64,000 nucleotides of DNA from an uncultured Saccharospirillaceae bacterium (GTDB lineage Bacteria; Bacteroidota; Bacteroidia; Flavobacteriales_D; CAJJDF01): contig CATLPG010000003.1 in the NCBI GenBank assembly GCA_950054195.1, positions 1 to 64,000 of the forward strand, read 5' to 3'. The position numbers and the translations under genes are program-made. The notes below the pieces were generated by a model. It made no database searches and was not told where the DNA came from. It saw only the letters and a list, made by a program, of their open reading frames with translations. This document shows positions 16,945 to 28,300 of this stretch, piece by piece. The first letter of the stretch is position 1; each line of letters begins with the position of its first letter.

Positions 16945-18837
16945 ATGAATTTTCAATTTACAAGTAAACTAAAAATAACTGCCTTTGCCTTGATGGGAAT
17001 TGGAGTAGTTTTATTTGTGTTAGGTTTTTTTACTGAAAAGAGCCACGTATATGTAACACCATACACAAATGAAGGATTAGCTTTATTGCAAAAAAATAGT
17101 TTTGGAAAGCTGTCTCACGAAGAAAAAATCAGATTTGAAGAAATTGGAAATGGTTCTTCAATAGAAGATGCTTCTCTTTTGCTAGTAGAGTATTATCATG
17201 ATGATTTTCCTATGACTAAGGAAGCGTTTCAAGATGCCATCACTGCAAAAGCCAAGGAAGAAAACGTTATTGTTACATTTAGTGATTTTAAATCTCACGC
17301 TGTAGGTCATGCACATGGGCATGATGAAACTCATTCGCATAGCCATTCGCATGGATTAGCTGAGCACGACCATGAACATGCAACAAATGACGAAGAAAAT
17401 CATATGCATGATCATGAGGAAATGCTAAATGAAGCTCATGAGCATGGTCACGAGCATGAAGATGGAACAGAGCACGAACACATGCATGAAACTTCAGATG
17501 AAGAAAATCATGCACATGATCACCAAGAAGGAAATGCAGAAGAAGCAGAAAAGCACAGAGAAGCTCATCATGCAGACCATGGAATGGCATTTATCGCAAT
17601 GGCTACTGCAGGAGAAGAAAAACATCATGATGAAGCACATGGTGATGAACATGGTGGTCACCACGGAGGTCATGGAGAAGTTCATCATTCACCAATTGAA
17701 ACAGTAGAGCATATCATTCATGAGCAAGGAACTTTTAATGATAAGCATCATGGAAGAACTTGGTCGAATCTACTTGTTAATGCATTCTTTTTCTTTGGTA
17801 TTGGTTTAGGGGCTTTATTCTTTATTGGGTTACAGTATGCAACAGAATCAGGTTGGGGTGTTACAACTAAAAGAATTTTAGAAGCAATTACAGGATATTT
17901 ACCAATTGGTATGATTCCTTTATTAATTGTATTTATTGGAGCAAGTCTTCATTGGAACCACATTTATCACTGGATGGATCCTGAAGTTACTGACCCTAAC
18001 AGTCCTCATTACGATGGAATCATCGCTGGAAAGCAACCATTTTTAGGAAATACATTCTTTTGGATTATGAATGTGGTATACTTTGCTGTGTATTTATTCT
18101 TTGCAAGGTTCTTTAGAAAAAGATCATTAAGGGAGGATATCGAAGGAGGAACGAAACTTCACATGGGTAACTATGCTTGGGGAGCTGTTTTCTTAGTGTT
18201 CTTTGGTTATTTATCGTCAGTTATGTCTTGGCATTGGATTATGTCAATCGATACACACTGGTTTAGTACTTTATTCGGTTGGTATGTATTCTCAGGAATT
18301 TGGATTTCTGGAACAATAACAATCTTATTAATCATCTTCTACCTAAAGAGTAAAGGATATGCTGATTTTATAAATGAAAGTCATATTCACGATTACGGTA
18401 AATGGTTATTTGCAGGTAGTGTATTGTGGGCTTACTTATTCTTCTCACAGTTCATGTTGATTTGGTATGCTGATATACCTGAGGAAGTTACATACTACGT
18501 AGCTAGATTTACCGATTACAAGTATATTTTATGGACTACTTTTGCAATTAACTTAATCTTACCATTAGTAATGTTAATGTCAAGAGAAGCTAAAAGAAGT
18601 AAAACAACTATCGTAATAATAGGAACTATCTTATTAATTACACACTGGCTAGATGTTTTCATCATGGTGATGCCAGGAACAGTATTTGATCATTGGGATA
18701 TCGGAGCATTAGAGGTTGGTATGTTCCTTTTCTTTGCAGGAATGTTTATTTATGTGGTGTTCTCATCACTTGCAAAAGCACCGTTGTTAGTGAAAAATCA
18801 TCCTTATTTGGAAGAAAACTTACACCAACACACCTAA
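16945..18837 (+). CDS. actF: Alternative complex III membrane subunit ActF with histidine-rich insert
   Basis: ActF is an ActC paralogue-like integral membrane subunit. The 630-residue protein has one N-terminal helix (ITAFALMGIGVVLFVLGFF), an about 90-residue soluble part, and from about residue 280 the usual set of helices with motifs such as WNHIYHWMDP and MSWHWIMSIDTHWFSTLFGW. Between them, residues about 118-270, lies an insert with roughly 40 histidines plus many Glu and Asp, including two related copies of DEENHxHDH. Typical ActF proteins are shorter and lack this. The insert is expected to be unstructured without metal and could bind copper, zinc or nickel. The low-complexity codons create long meaningless frames on other strands. 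Confidence 0.92.
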   Translation: MNFQFTSKLKITAFALMGIGVVLFVLGFFTEKSHVYVTPYTNEGLALLQKNSFGKLSHEEKIRFEEIGNGSSIEDASLLLVEYYHDDFPMTKEAFQDAITAKAKEENVIVTFSDFKSHAVGHAHGHDETHSHSHSHGLAEHDHEHATNDEENHMHDHEEMLNEAHEHGHEHEDGTEHEHMHETSDEENHAHDHQEGNAEEAEKHREAHHADHGMAFIAMATAGEEKHHDEAHGDEHGGHHGGHGEVHHSPIETVEHIIHEQGTFNDKHHGRTWSNLLVNAFFFFGIGLGALFFIGLQYATESGWGVTTKRILEAITGYLPIGMIPLLIVFIGASLHWNHIYHWMDPEVTDPNSPHYDGIIAGKQPFLGNTFFWIMNVVYFAVYLFFARFFRKRSLREDIEGGTKLHMGNYAWGAVFLVFFGYLSSVMSWHWIMSIDTHWFSTLFGWYVFSGIWISGTITILLIIFYLKSKGYADFINESHIHDYGKWLFAGSVLWAYLFFSQFMLIWYADIPEEVTYYVARFTDYKYILWTTFAINLILPLVMLMSREAKRSKTTIVIIGTILLITHWLDVFIMVMPGTVFDHWDIGALEVGMFLFFAGMFIYVVFSSLAKAPLLVKNHPYLEENLHQHT

Positions 18838-18878
18838 TAGAAATTTAAAAGAAGATAGAAGATTAAAATATTTAGAGA

Positions 18879-20489
18879 ATGGAATTATTAGTTGTCATAC
18901 TTATCATCTTAGCTTTAGTTGCTCTAGCTCAAATCATGAAGGTATATGAGCTTTCGTCTAAACTGCGTAACAAAAGCGAAGCTGACGTCACTAAAGATGA
19001 GACAAACTTTAATGCATCAATGATGATTGTATTTATGGTTGTTTTTTTAGTAGGGAGTGTTTATTTAATTATCAAATATCCTTCAACCGTTGTAGGACCA
19101 GTAGCCTCATTACATGGTGCTGATATTGATTGGTTATATTGGATAAACTGGGTAATCCTTTTAGTTGTATTTTACATTACACAACCAATCCTATTTATTT
19201 TTGCCTACAAGTATAGAAAGCAAGAAGGTGTTAAGGCTACTTTCTTTGCACACTCTAATAAACTAGAGTTAATATGGACTGTAGTACCAGCGGTAGTTTT
19301 GGCTATAATCATTACACTAGGTATTTTTTACTGGAACAATATTACAAACGATAAAGATTTTTATGTGCAAGCAAAAAAATCACATATTATTGAAAATGGT
19401 AATGTATTAACAGAAAAAGAGTTTAAAGAAAAGGTTGATGAAGAATCTATGTACGAATACATTCGTTTATTAGGAGAAGAAAGCCACTACATCAAGTTTA
19501 ATGATTTTTTAAATTTTAGAAAATACTTTAATAGCGAAGACGAAGCAAAATCCTTTGTAGAAGCTAATGAAGAATACTCAAAAACAATTGATAGAACTGA
19601 GTATATTGAATTATACGCTTATCAATTTGGCTGGTTTGCAAGGTATGCAGGTAATGATTATACGTTAGGTAAATCAGATTTTAAAGTTTTAGATGAAGGA
19701 GCTAATCCACTCGCTGTTTTGACTAGTGATGTCATAAAAGAAAAGGAAGAAGCTTGGACTAAAGAAATTGAAGATTTAAAGAAAGAGATAGAGGGTAATG
19801 ATCTGATTTCTGATGCCAAGGTTGCATCAGTAGAATCTAAAATTGCTAGGTTAGAGAGACAATTAAAGAGGTTAGAGCCATTGGCTAAAGCTCAAACTGA
19901 GGAGGAGGATTTAGCTGCATTAAATGATATTATCGTTAAAGAACTTGTACTAATAAAAGGGCAAAACTATCAGTTTAAATTTAGAAGTAGAGATGTTATC
20001 CATAGTGCTTTCTTCCCACACTTTAGAGCACAAATGAACTGCGTTCCTGGTATGGTTACGAAATTTAATTTTACACCAACTGTTACTACTGATGAAGCAA
20101 GAAATAATCCAGAAATTATTGCTCATTACAAGGATGTAAATGATAGAAGAATAGCTAAAGGTGAAGAACCAATTGACTTTGATTTCCTTTTATTATGTAA
20201 TAAAATTTGTGGAGCTTCTCACTACAACATGCAAATTAAAATTACTGTTGTAGAAGATAAAGCTGCTTACCAAAGATGGTATAATGAGCAAATTGGAGGA
20301 AAATCATTTGCATCTGCAAGAGGTAAAAACGAATTAGAAATTGCAGAAATCTTCAACATGAGTTTAGAGGAGATTTATGGAGTAGATAAAGCCAAAGAAA
20401 TTAAAAAGAAATTTGGACTACTAGTTGAAGAGGATGCAACAGCTGAGGGTGTTGTAGGAGATACTACATTACAAGCAGCAAACGATTAA
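18879..20489 (+). CDS. coxB: Cytochrome c oxidase subunit II with extra helix and coiled-coil insert
   Basis: Subunit II takes electrons into the oxidase through the binuclear CuA site. The CuA ligands are present: HSAFFPHF and, near the C-terminal third, LCNKICGASHYNMQ, in which the second cysteine, histidine and methionine are kept and the common CxE is CNK, a form I recall from flavobacterial enzymes. Three membrane helices are seen, one more than the usual two. At 536 residues it is longer than usual: a charged segment before the LYAYQFGW strand and a coiled coil (about residues 285-345, KEIEDLKKEI, VESKIARLERQLKRLEP) are inserted within the cupredoxin domain. It lies 41 bp after actF. 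Confidence 0.93.
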   Translation: MELLVVILIILALVALAQIMKVYELSSKLRNKSEADVTKDETNFNASMMIVFMVVFLVGSVYLIIKYPSTVVGPVASLHGADIDWLYWINWVILLVVFYITQPILFIFAYKYRKQEGVKATFFAHSNKLELIWTVVPAVVLAIIITLGIFYWNNITNDKDFYVQAKKSHIIENGNVLTEKEFKEKVDEESMYEYIRLLGEESHYIKFNDFLNFRKYFNSEDEAKSFVEANEEYSKTIDRTEYIELYAYQFGWFARYAGNDYTLGKSDFKVLDEGANPLAVLTSDVIKEKEEAWTKEIEDLKKEIEGNDLISDAKVASVESKIARLERQLKRLEPLAKAQTEEEDLAALNDIIVKELVLIKGQNYQFKFRSRDVIHSAFFPHFRAQMNCVPGMVTKFNFTPTVTTDEARNNPEIIAHYKDVNDRRIAKGEEPIDFDFLLLCNKICGASHYNMQIKITVVEDKAAYQRWYNEQIGGKSFASARGKNELEIAEIFNMSLEEIYGVDKAKEIKKKFGLLVEEDATAEGVVGDTTLQAAND

Positions 20490-20522
20490 TTAATAAAACG
20501 TATTATAATACTATAAAACTCA

Positions 20523-22301
20523 ATGGGAGCACACAGTACACACGCACACGGACACCATCATCACGAAAGTTTTATAACCAAGTATATCTTTAGTCAAGAT
20601 CACAAAATGATCTCTAAGCAGTTCTTGATTACTGCTATGGTCATGGGTGTTTTTGCAGTAATTTTATCTGTATTATTTAGATTACAAATTGCTTGGCCAG
20701 AAGAATCTTTCGAATCAATGAAATTCTTTTTAGGTGAAGATTATGTTGATCAAAATGGATTATTAAAGCCAGATAGGTATTTAGCATTAGTAACAATTCA
20801 TGGTACTATCATGGTATTCTTTGTACTAACTGGAGGATTAAGTGGTACATTCTTTAACTTACTTATTCCACTTCAAGTTGGAGCAAGAGATATGGCATCT
20901 GGTTTCTTAAACATGTTGTCATATTGGTTATTTGCATTAGCTAGTGCAGTTATGTTATTTTCTTTATGGGTTGAATCAGGGCCAGCATCAGCAGGTTGGA
21001 CAATTTACCCTCCACTCTCTATCCTGGAGGAAGCAATTCCTGGATCTGGACTAGGTATGACACTTTGGTTAGTGAGTATGACTATGTTTATCGCTTCGTC
21101 TTTATTAGGTGGACTTAATTATGTTGTTACTATCATTAACTTGAGAACAGTAGGTATGAAAATGACACGTATGCCATTAACCATGTGGGCGTTTTTAACT
21201 ACTGCTATTCTTGGGGTACTTTCATTCCCCGTGTTAGTTTCTGCGGTAGCGCTTTTATTAATGGATAAATCATTTGGTACATCTTTCTACTTGTCAGATA
21301 TATTTGTAGGAGGAGAAGCTTTAGATGCTTCTGGAGGTAGCCCAATTTTATTCCAACACTTATTTTGGTTCTTAGGTCACCCAGAAGTATATATTGTACT
21401 ATTACCAGCTTTAGGTATCACATCTGAGATCGTAGCAACTAACTCAAGAAAGCCAATTTTTGGTTACAGAGCGATGATCGGTTCTATCTTAGCTATTGGT
21501 TTCTTATCATTCATCGTATGGGGTCACCATATGTTTGTAACTGGTATGAATCCATTTATAGGAGGTGTATTCGTATTTACAACATTGCTTATTGCGATTC
21601 CATCTGCGGTAAAGGCTTTTAACTACATCACAACGCTATGGAAAGGTAGTATACATTACACACCAGCAATGTTATTTTCCATTGGTTTAGTATCAACATT
21701 TATTACTGGAGGTTTAACAGGAATTATCCTAGCGGATGCAACATTAGATATTCCAGTACATGACACGTATTTTGTGGTTGCTCACTTCCATATTGTAATG
21801 GGGTTATCTGCCATCTATGGAATGTTTGCCGGAGTTTATCATTGGTTCCCTAAAATGTATGGACGAATGATGAATAAGAAATTAGGATACCTTCACTTTT
21901 GGTTAACTATGATTTGTGGATATGGGGTATTCTTCCCAATGCATTTTGTTGGTTTAGCAGGTTCTCCTAGAAGATATTATTCATACACTGAATTTCCATT
22001 TTTAGACCACGTTCAAGATTTAAATGAGGTTATTACATTCTTCGCAATTATTGGAGGTTTAGCTCAAATTGTTTTCTTCTATAATTATTTTTACAGTATT
22101 TGGAATGGACCAAAAGCGACTAAAAACCCATGGAGATCTAACACATTAGAGTGGACAACACCAGTAAACCCAGGACATGGTAACTGGGATGGACCTTTAC
22201 CAGTTGTTCACAGATGGGCATATGATTATTCAAACCCAGAGCATGAAGAAGATTTTGTGCCACAAACAGTTCCTTTAAAAGAAGGAGAACACGGTCACTA
22301 A
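20523..22301 (+). CDS. coxA: Cytochrome c oxidase subunit I
   Basis: Subunit I of a haem-copper oxidase, 592 residues with about 12 helices. Visible landmarks are GHPEVYI, which includes the D-channel glutamate of A1-type oxidases and the first CuB histidine and tyrosine, WGHHMFVTGM with two further CuB histidines, and HDTYFVVAHFHIVMG with both haem-binding histidines. The D-channel aspartate is in GARDMA. The N terminus is histidine-rich (HSTHAHGHHHH). The usual K-channel lysine appears to be histidine in GSIHYTPAMLF. It is the last gene of the operon and subunits III and IV are not next to it. Confidence 0.95.
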   Translation: MGAHSTHAHGHHHHESFITKYIFSQDHKMISKQFLITAMVMGVFAVILSVLFRLQIAWPEESFESMKFFLGEDYVDQNGLLKPDRYLALVTIHGTIMVFFVLTGGLSGTFFNLLIPLQVGARDMASGFLNMLSYWLFALASAVMLFSLWVESGPASAGWTIYPPLSILEEAIPGSGLGMTLWLVSMTMFIASSLLGGLNYVVTIINLRTVGMKMTRMPLTMWAFLTTAILGVLSFPVLVSAVALLLMDKSFGTSFYLSDIFVGGEALDASGGSPILFQHLFWFLGHPEVYIVLLPALGITSEIVATNSRKPIFGYRAMIGSILAIGFLSFIVWGHHMFVTGMNPFIGGVFVFTTLLIAIPSAVKAFNYITTLWKGSIHYTPAMLFSIGLVSTFITGGLTGIILADATLDIPVHDTYFVVAHFHIVMGLSAIYGMFAGVYHWFPKMYGRMMNKKLGYLHFWLTMICGYGVFFPMHFVGLAGSPRRYYSYTEFPFLDHVQDLNEVITFFAIIGGLAQIVFFYNYFYSIWNGPKATKNPWRSNTLEWTTPVNPGHGNWDGPLPVVHRWAYDYSNPEHEEDFVPQTVPLKEGEHGH

Positions 22302-22307
22302 AAATTT

Positions 22308-22335
22308 AAAAAGCACTCGATAGAGTGCTTTTTTT
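22308..22335 (+). terminator. Intrinsic terminator of the act-cox operon
   Basis: A run of A residues, the stem GCACTC, loop GATA, matching GAGTGC and then seven T residues, starting 6 bp after the coxA stop codon. The A-run and T-run extend the stem. This is a standard rho-independent terminator for the plus-strand operon. Confidence 0.92.
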
Positions 22336-22396
22336 GTATAGTTACAAAGCAACCTCTTGATTTATCTTTCGTATCTTTATTAAGCATTACACACTT

Positions 22397-25300
22397 ATGT
22401 TAAGATATTTATTAGTCCTTTTTATATCCTTATTAATTAGTTCAACTATTAATGCACAAAATTTTGTAGTAATTAATAGCCAAGTAGCTAACACGGTTAA
22501 CTTGTGTAACGAACAAAAAACGTTTCGCGTATCCATAGAAAACCCCTCTAGTTTTAATGCTAGTAATGTTTCCGTAACCATAACTTTGCCAACAGGAGTC
22601 AATTATGTGCCGTCATCTTTAACTGTTGGAACCGAACAAAATATTACTAATTTAGAGCAACCTGTTTTTTCTTTTCCCGATATAAATGTTTTAACCACAA
22701 CAACTTTTCAGTACGATGTCGAAGCCAATTGTGATGCAATAGCCTTTTTAAGTGGTGGTGGAATTCCATCTAATGCAGTATCGGTTAATTACACAGCGAA
22801 TGGGAATAACATCACACAAAATCATACAACGAGTGACTATAATGTTAGTGTTCCTAACTTATCTGTTTCTTCGTTTACAAATCAAGTAGAGCCTTCAGGA
22901 AGTATTGGGTCTAGTTATAATAGATGTATTACCATAACAAATGGAGGAGTAGGTTATTTATCTTCTTTTACTTTAGAAAATACACATGGTGATGGAATTC
23001 AAATTGATAATATTAGTGCAGGAACAAGAAGCACAGTAGGGCTGGTGGATACGTATGTTTTAGATGGTACTGATTTTACATCTATAGGAGATGGTGATGC
23101 ATTTTTCGAAACAGGAGAATCAATTACAATTTGCGAGGATTACACGGTTTTAAACTGTGTTAACGTACTTTCTGAATACGAAGCATTTTGGGGGTGTAAC
23201 GGAGCTAACTGTCAAGTAGTAACAACTACATCAAACGTGCTATTTGGAAACACTAGTCCTTTAATTGAAGGAGTAAGTGTTATTAGTGATAATAGTACTT
23301 GTCATGGAAGCGGAGTTACAAGAACAGAAGGGTTTGTTGTTACAAATAATGGTAATGGTTTAGCTATAAATTCTGAGTTTAATATTTTTCAAAGTTGGAC
23401 TAGTTCCGGCTTTAGAAGTACCTGGTACAGTTCTATTGACACTTCTTCAGTAATGGTTACAGTTAATGGAGGAACTCCTTTTCATGTAGCTCCTTTTCAA
23501 GTTACAAATAACACCATTCCTCACGCAGGTGATATGTCTAGTTGCCCGCCTGACAATATTGGAGAGTTTTGGGTGAGGTTAGATACGATAGAACCAACTG
23601 ATACGGTTGAAATTACATGGCAAGTAACAGAATGTGATCCCGTTGGTTGTTATTCTTCTCGAAGACATACACTTGGATGGTTTTACGAAGTAGCTTACGA
23701 AAATATTTGTCAAAATGATTTCTTGATGGAGCCTATTAGAGGAAGAGTGTACGATTACTTCAGAGAAACATTAGCATCTAACCTCGCTCCAGCAAATATA
23801 ATAAGTGGTGAAACACTTAATTTTAATTACTTAATAGCTGTACAAGAAAAAGCAGTAAGAAGAGATGTTAATAATGATCAATACGTATATAAATTGGTCT
23901 TACCTGCATGTTTATCATATACTGGAGGTTCATTAACTGTTTTAAATGAGGATAATAGTGTTTTGGCTAATGAAATAAGTAGTTATGTGAATGGCGACAC
24001 AACATTTATAACTGTAGAGTATGGGGGGGCAGGAAACTTTGTAAATGGTCAGTTAACTTTTGATTTAACAGCAGATTGTTCTGGTTGTGGAAACGTTTCT
24101 GGAGCATATCCAATCGAAATTTATTCTACTTACAATTCTGATACTACATGTCCAAGTAATATAGATATACAATTAGCATGTTTTACCACACAAGTATACG
24201 TGTTGTGTCCATCTAGTTGTGATGGTTACAATTTTACATCCTTTGATGTTGCAAGAACCAATTTAGGTCAGTCAGATAATGATAACGATGGTCTTCCAGA
24301 TACGCCTAATGCATTAGATATGTCGTTAATTCGTGATGATCGTGCGATGTTCGCTGATACAATCGAAATGGTTTATGGAGGAGAAATTACGGTCAATGGA
24401 GGAACTCCTAATTTTGATTATTTTACTATTAATAGTGAAATCGATTACGGTATTTATTTAACTTATTTAGACGGAGAGATAAGATTTTTTGATCAATCAA
24501 CAGGAGTAACACATGTTGCTACTGGAATTCTACCTCAATCAGATAATGTTACTGGTCATATTCGAGAAATTGTTTTTGAGGAACAAATATCTACGCTTGC
24601 CTTTACCCCAGCTTTACCTGGAGGCTTTACAATTGAAAACACAGACTCATTATGGTTTGATGCTAACTACAGAGTATCATCTAACCCAACAAGCAACATA
24701 GGAGGATCTGGTGCTAATACAGGAAATAACATTCTAGAAAGTAAAATTTCATCGGTAACTTATTTGTCTGATGTGCCAAATGCAGCACCTGCAGATCAAT
24801 ACGGATGTAATGATTTAGAAGGTTACATTTCTTTAATTGGTTATTATCATACAAATTCTGGAGCAATTGACATAAATCATGATAATTGTGACACTGTTGA
24901 ATTAACTCGATTGACTTACTATTCAGTTGGACCATGTTGTAGTAACTATGCAGGGGGTAACTTATTTCCTTTTGAATATCGTAATTGGGTAATTGATGAT
25001 TCCTTAATCATAGATTTACCTGGAGAGTACGAAATAGCAGATGTTACTTATCAACTTTATAGATCTACTGGTTATGGTATAACAGCTGAACCCTTAATAC
25101 CAATATCTCCAATCGGAGGAAGTACAACAGGAGACCGTTTTACTTTTGATATAGCACAGTATTATAATAATGGAACACTAGTGCCTAGTGATGAAGGTCA
25201 CTACTCATATACTCGACTCAAATTAGTACCAACATGTAATACACCAAAAGCTGTACAACAACGAGCTAATTTTTACTTCAAGAGATTAGAGTCTTATTTA

Positions 25301-28300
25301 GGTAACGCTGTAAATACTAGAAATCCGTGGGTGAATTTGAGGTATGATGGTCCAGAATTAAATATTCAAACGGCTTTACCAACTGTTAATGCCTTTGATA
25401 GTATTGGAAGATGGGATGTTACATTATCCAACAACTCTAATATTTCATCGGCAGAATATACCTGGATAACACTTCCTCCAACAGGTACAATGTCTATTAA
25501 AAGTATTGATACTTCGGGAGTTCCAATTCTACCAGATGCTAATGGATTTTATCAATTAGGGATGCTTCCTTTTGGGGAAAGTATTGATTTGCATATAGAA
25601 GGACGATATACTTCCTGCTCTAGAGATTCCATCGAGTTTTACTCTGGGTGGAGTTGTTCGGGATATCCTACTGCATTATCAAACTACCCATGTGTTCCCG
25701 ATAGTATAACACTATTCGTAGTCCCTCAACTTCCTAATTTAGAAACAAGTATACCTTTCCATACAGATACGTTAGGTTTATGTGATACAGGAACTATTGA
25801 GGTTAGTGTACGTAACGTGCAAACAGGTTTTGGGTATAATGTAACATTAACAGGAACTATACCAGAAGGAGCAGATATAATACCTGGCTCAACCGAATAT
25901 AAAGCGCCTGATTCATCAACATTTGTTTCTGTAGCAGATCCAACAAATTTAGTGGCAACTACTTGGTTATGGGATTTTGGCACTGATGAACTAAAAGGCA
26001 TTAATGTTGGAGGTAACGAAGGTGTTATTAGATTTCAGTTTGTAACTACTTGTGAATACACATCTGGAAGTCAGTTTAATTTTTATAGTGAGGCCGATGC
26101 TGCTTGTCCTTATTCAAATAGAAGTTTTACTACAAGTTCAAGTCCAACAATCATTGATGATGCTATTTTACCTTATGAAACAACAGTAAAAATTGTTACA
26201 GATTTTATTTCCCCTTGTAAAGGAGCTACAGATGTTCAGGTAATTGTAATTAATAACGGACCTCAAGTTGTTACTCCTCAAGACTCAATAATTATAAGAA
26301 TTCCAAGTGGGGTAGATTATGTTTCAAACTCTTTTTCTCCAGTATATAATGCACCAGTCAATGGGTCTCCGGTAACTGGTGATTTTGGAACTTACAAAGA
26401 AGTTTCTTGGAAAATTCCAGCAGGTACAGCGGTAGGAGATAGTTCTATTTTTGATATACAATTACGAGGGAATAAAGATTCACTCGATTGTTCTATCGTA
26501 ACACTAGATATTTTCTCAACAAGTACGGTGGTTTCCAACTGTTCAAGCTCAGGTAGTCCGTGTAGTATTAGTACCATCACAGGAGATACAGTAAGAAATG
26601 TATTCATTTTTAAATCGTATGTAACACTTCAAAACGATGAATCAACATCAATAATTAACGGTCCAACAGGAGAAATTGGTTATGTTGATTTCGAGGTGTA
26701 TAATACGGGAGATACTATAGCCGATTCTAACGATTCATTCATTTCCTATTATTTTGATGCTGATAATAACGGTATACTTTCTCTAGGAGATAGCAATTTC
26801 CATACATCACTAAAAAACTTAACCATTTTAGGTAATAATGGAACTACACAAATATTAGATACAATCAATATACCTGCAGGCTTTGCTTGTGGAGTTATAG
26901 CCGTTTTAGACTCAAGTGAAAATGCATGTATTTGTTCTTCTACTCAACTACCTCTTAATTTTAAGTTAGTGTCTAATCTACCTGATACTTCTACTTGCTC
27001 TGATGTTGTAACGCTTTATGATGCTGTTGATTCGGTTGATGGATATACCTATTCATGGACACCAGTTGCATCTTTAGATAATTCAGCGAAGGCTCAACCA
27101 ATCTTTCAAAAAAATAACCCAGGTGCAACCCCAGATGTTAATGAGTATTATTTAGAAATTGATCGAGGAGGATGTTTTGGCTATGACACGATTGAGATTG
27201 TAGTACTTCCGGATGTAACAGCAAATGCCGGATTAGATGATTCTTTATGTGGTACATACTCGTATACCTTAAATGGTAATGTCCCAAATAGTGTTTATCT
27301 ACAGCAAGGTCTTTGGACTGGGGCAGCTACTAATCCATCTACAGTAAATTTTGTTGATCCTTCTGATGCTTTAACTACAGTTAGTAATTTATATGAAGGA
27401 ACATATGAATTATACTGGCAGGTATTTACACATTGTGATACTGCTGTAGACACATTAGTATTAGAAATTTATGATGAACCTACAGCTAACGCAGGGCCAA
27501 ACGATACCCTTTGCAATACATATGATTATACCTTAGGGGGTAACTTCCCTAATGGAAGATCAACAGGGCAGTGGATTGCAGAACCTACCAATCCATCAGC
27601 AACAACTTTTGCTGATGCTAGTGTTAATACAACTGTTGTTAGTGGTATGATTGAAGGTACCTACCAGTTTTACTGGGTTGTAAGTAATGGAAACTGTACG
27701 CCAGCTAGGGATACTGTTATTATTGATGTATTTGATAGTGCCGTTTCAAATGCTGGTCCAGATGATAGTATTTGTAGTGTTTATACCTACGCATTAGCAG
27801 GTAGTTTACCTGCAGGAAGATCAACAGGGCAGTGGGTAGCTGAAACTTCTAATCCATCTGTAACAAGTTTTGATGATGCTAGTGTTAATAATACTACCGT
27901 AAGAGACTTAATTGAAGGGACATATAATTTTTACTGGGTTGTATCTAATGGTAATTGCCCAGATGTAATTGATACCATAGTTCTTGATGTATTTGACACT
28001 CCTTTTGCAGATGCAGGGTTGGATGATAGCCTTTGTAATACATATGAATACACGCTAAATGGAAATTTCCCAGCTGGAAGATCAACGGGTGAATGGATAG
28101 CAGAGACTGCTAACCCATCTGTAACTACTTTTGATGATTCAAGTATAAATAATACAACTGTTAGGGGTATGATTGAGGGTACTTATTATTACTATTGGAT
28201 GGTTAGCAATGGTAATTGTGCTTCAGTTGTTGACACTGTTATGATAGATGTATTTGATAGTGCAGTATCAAATGCTGGTCCAGATGACAGCTTGTGTAAT

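Noticed and set aside
17288-17707. Overlapping frames on both strands in the actF region, 64-100 residues
   Set aside because: They arise from the low-complexity histidine and glutamate codons of the ActF insert, which lack stops in other frames.
20209-20235. CoxB with CNKIC in place of the usual CxExC as a damaged CuA site
   Set aside because: The metal cysteines, histidine and methionine are kept; the usual Glu contributes through its backbone carbonyl, and I recall this form in flavobacterial enzymes.
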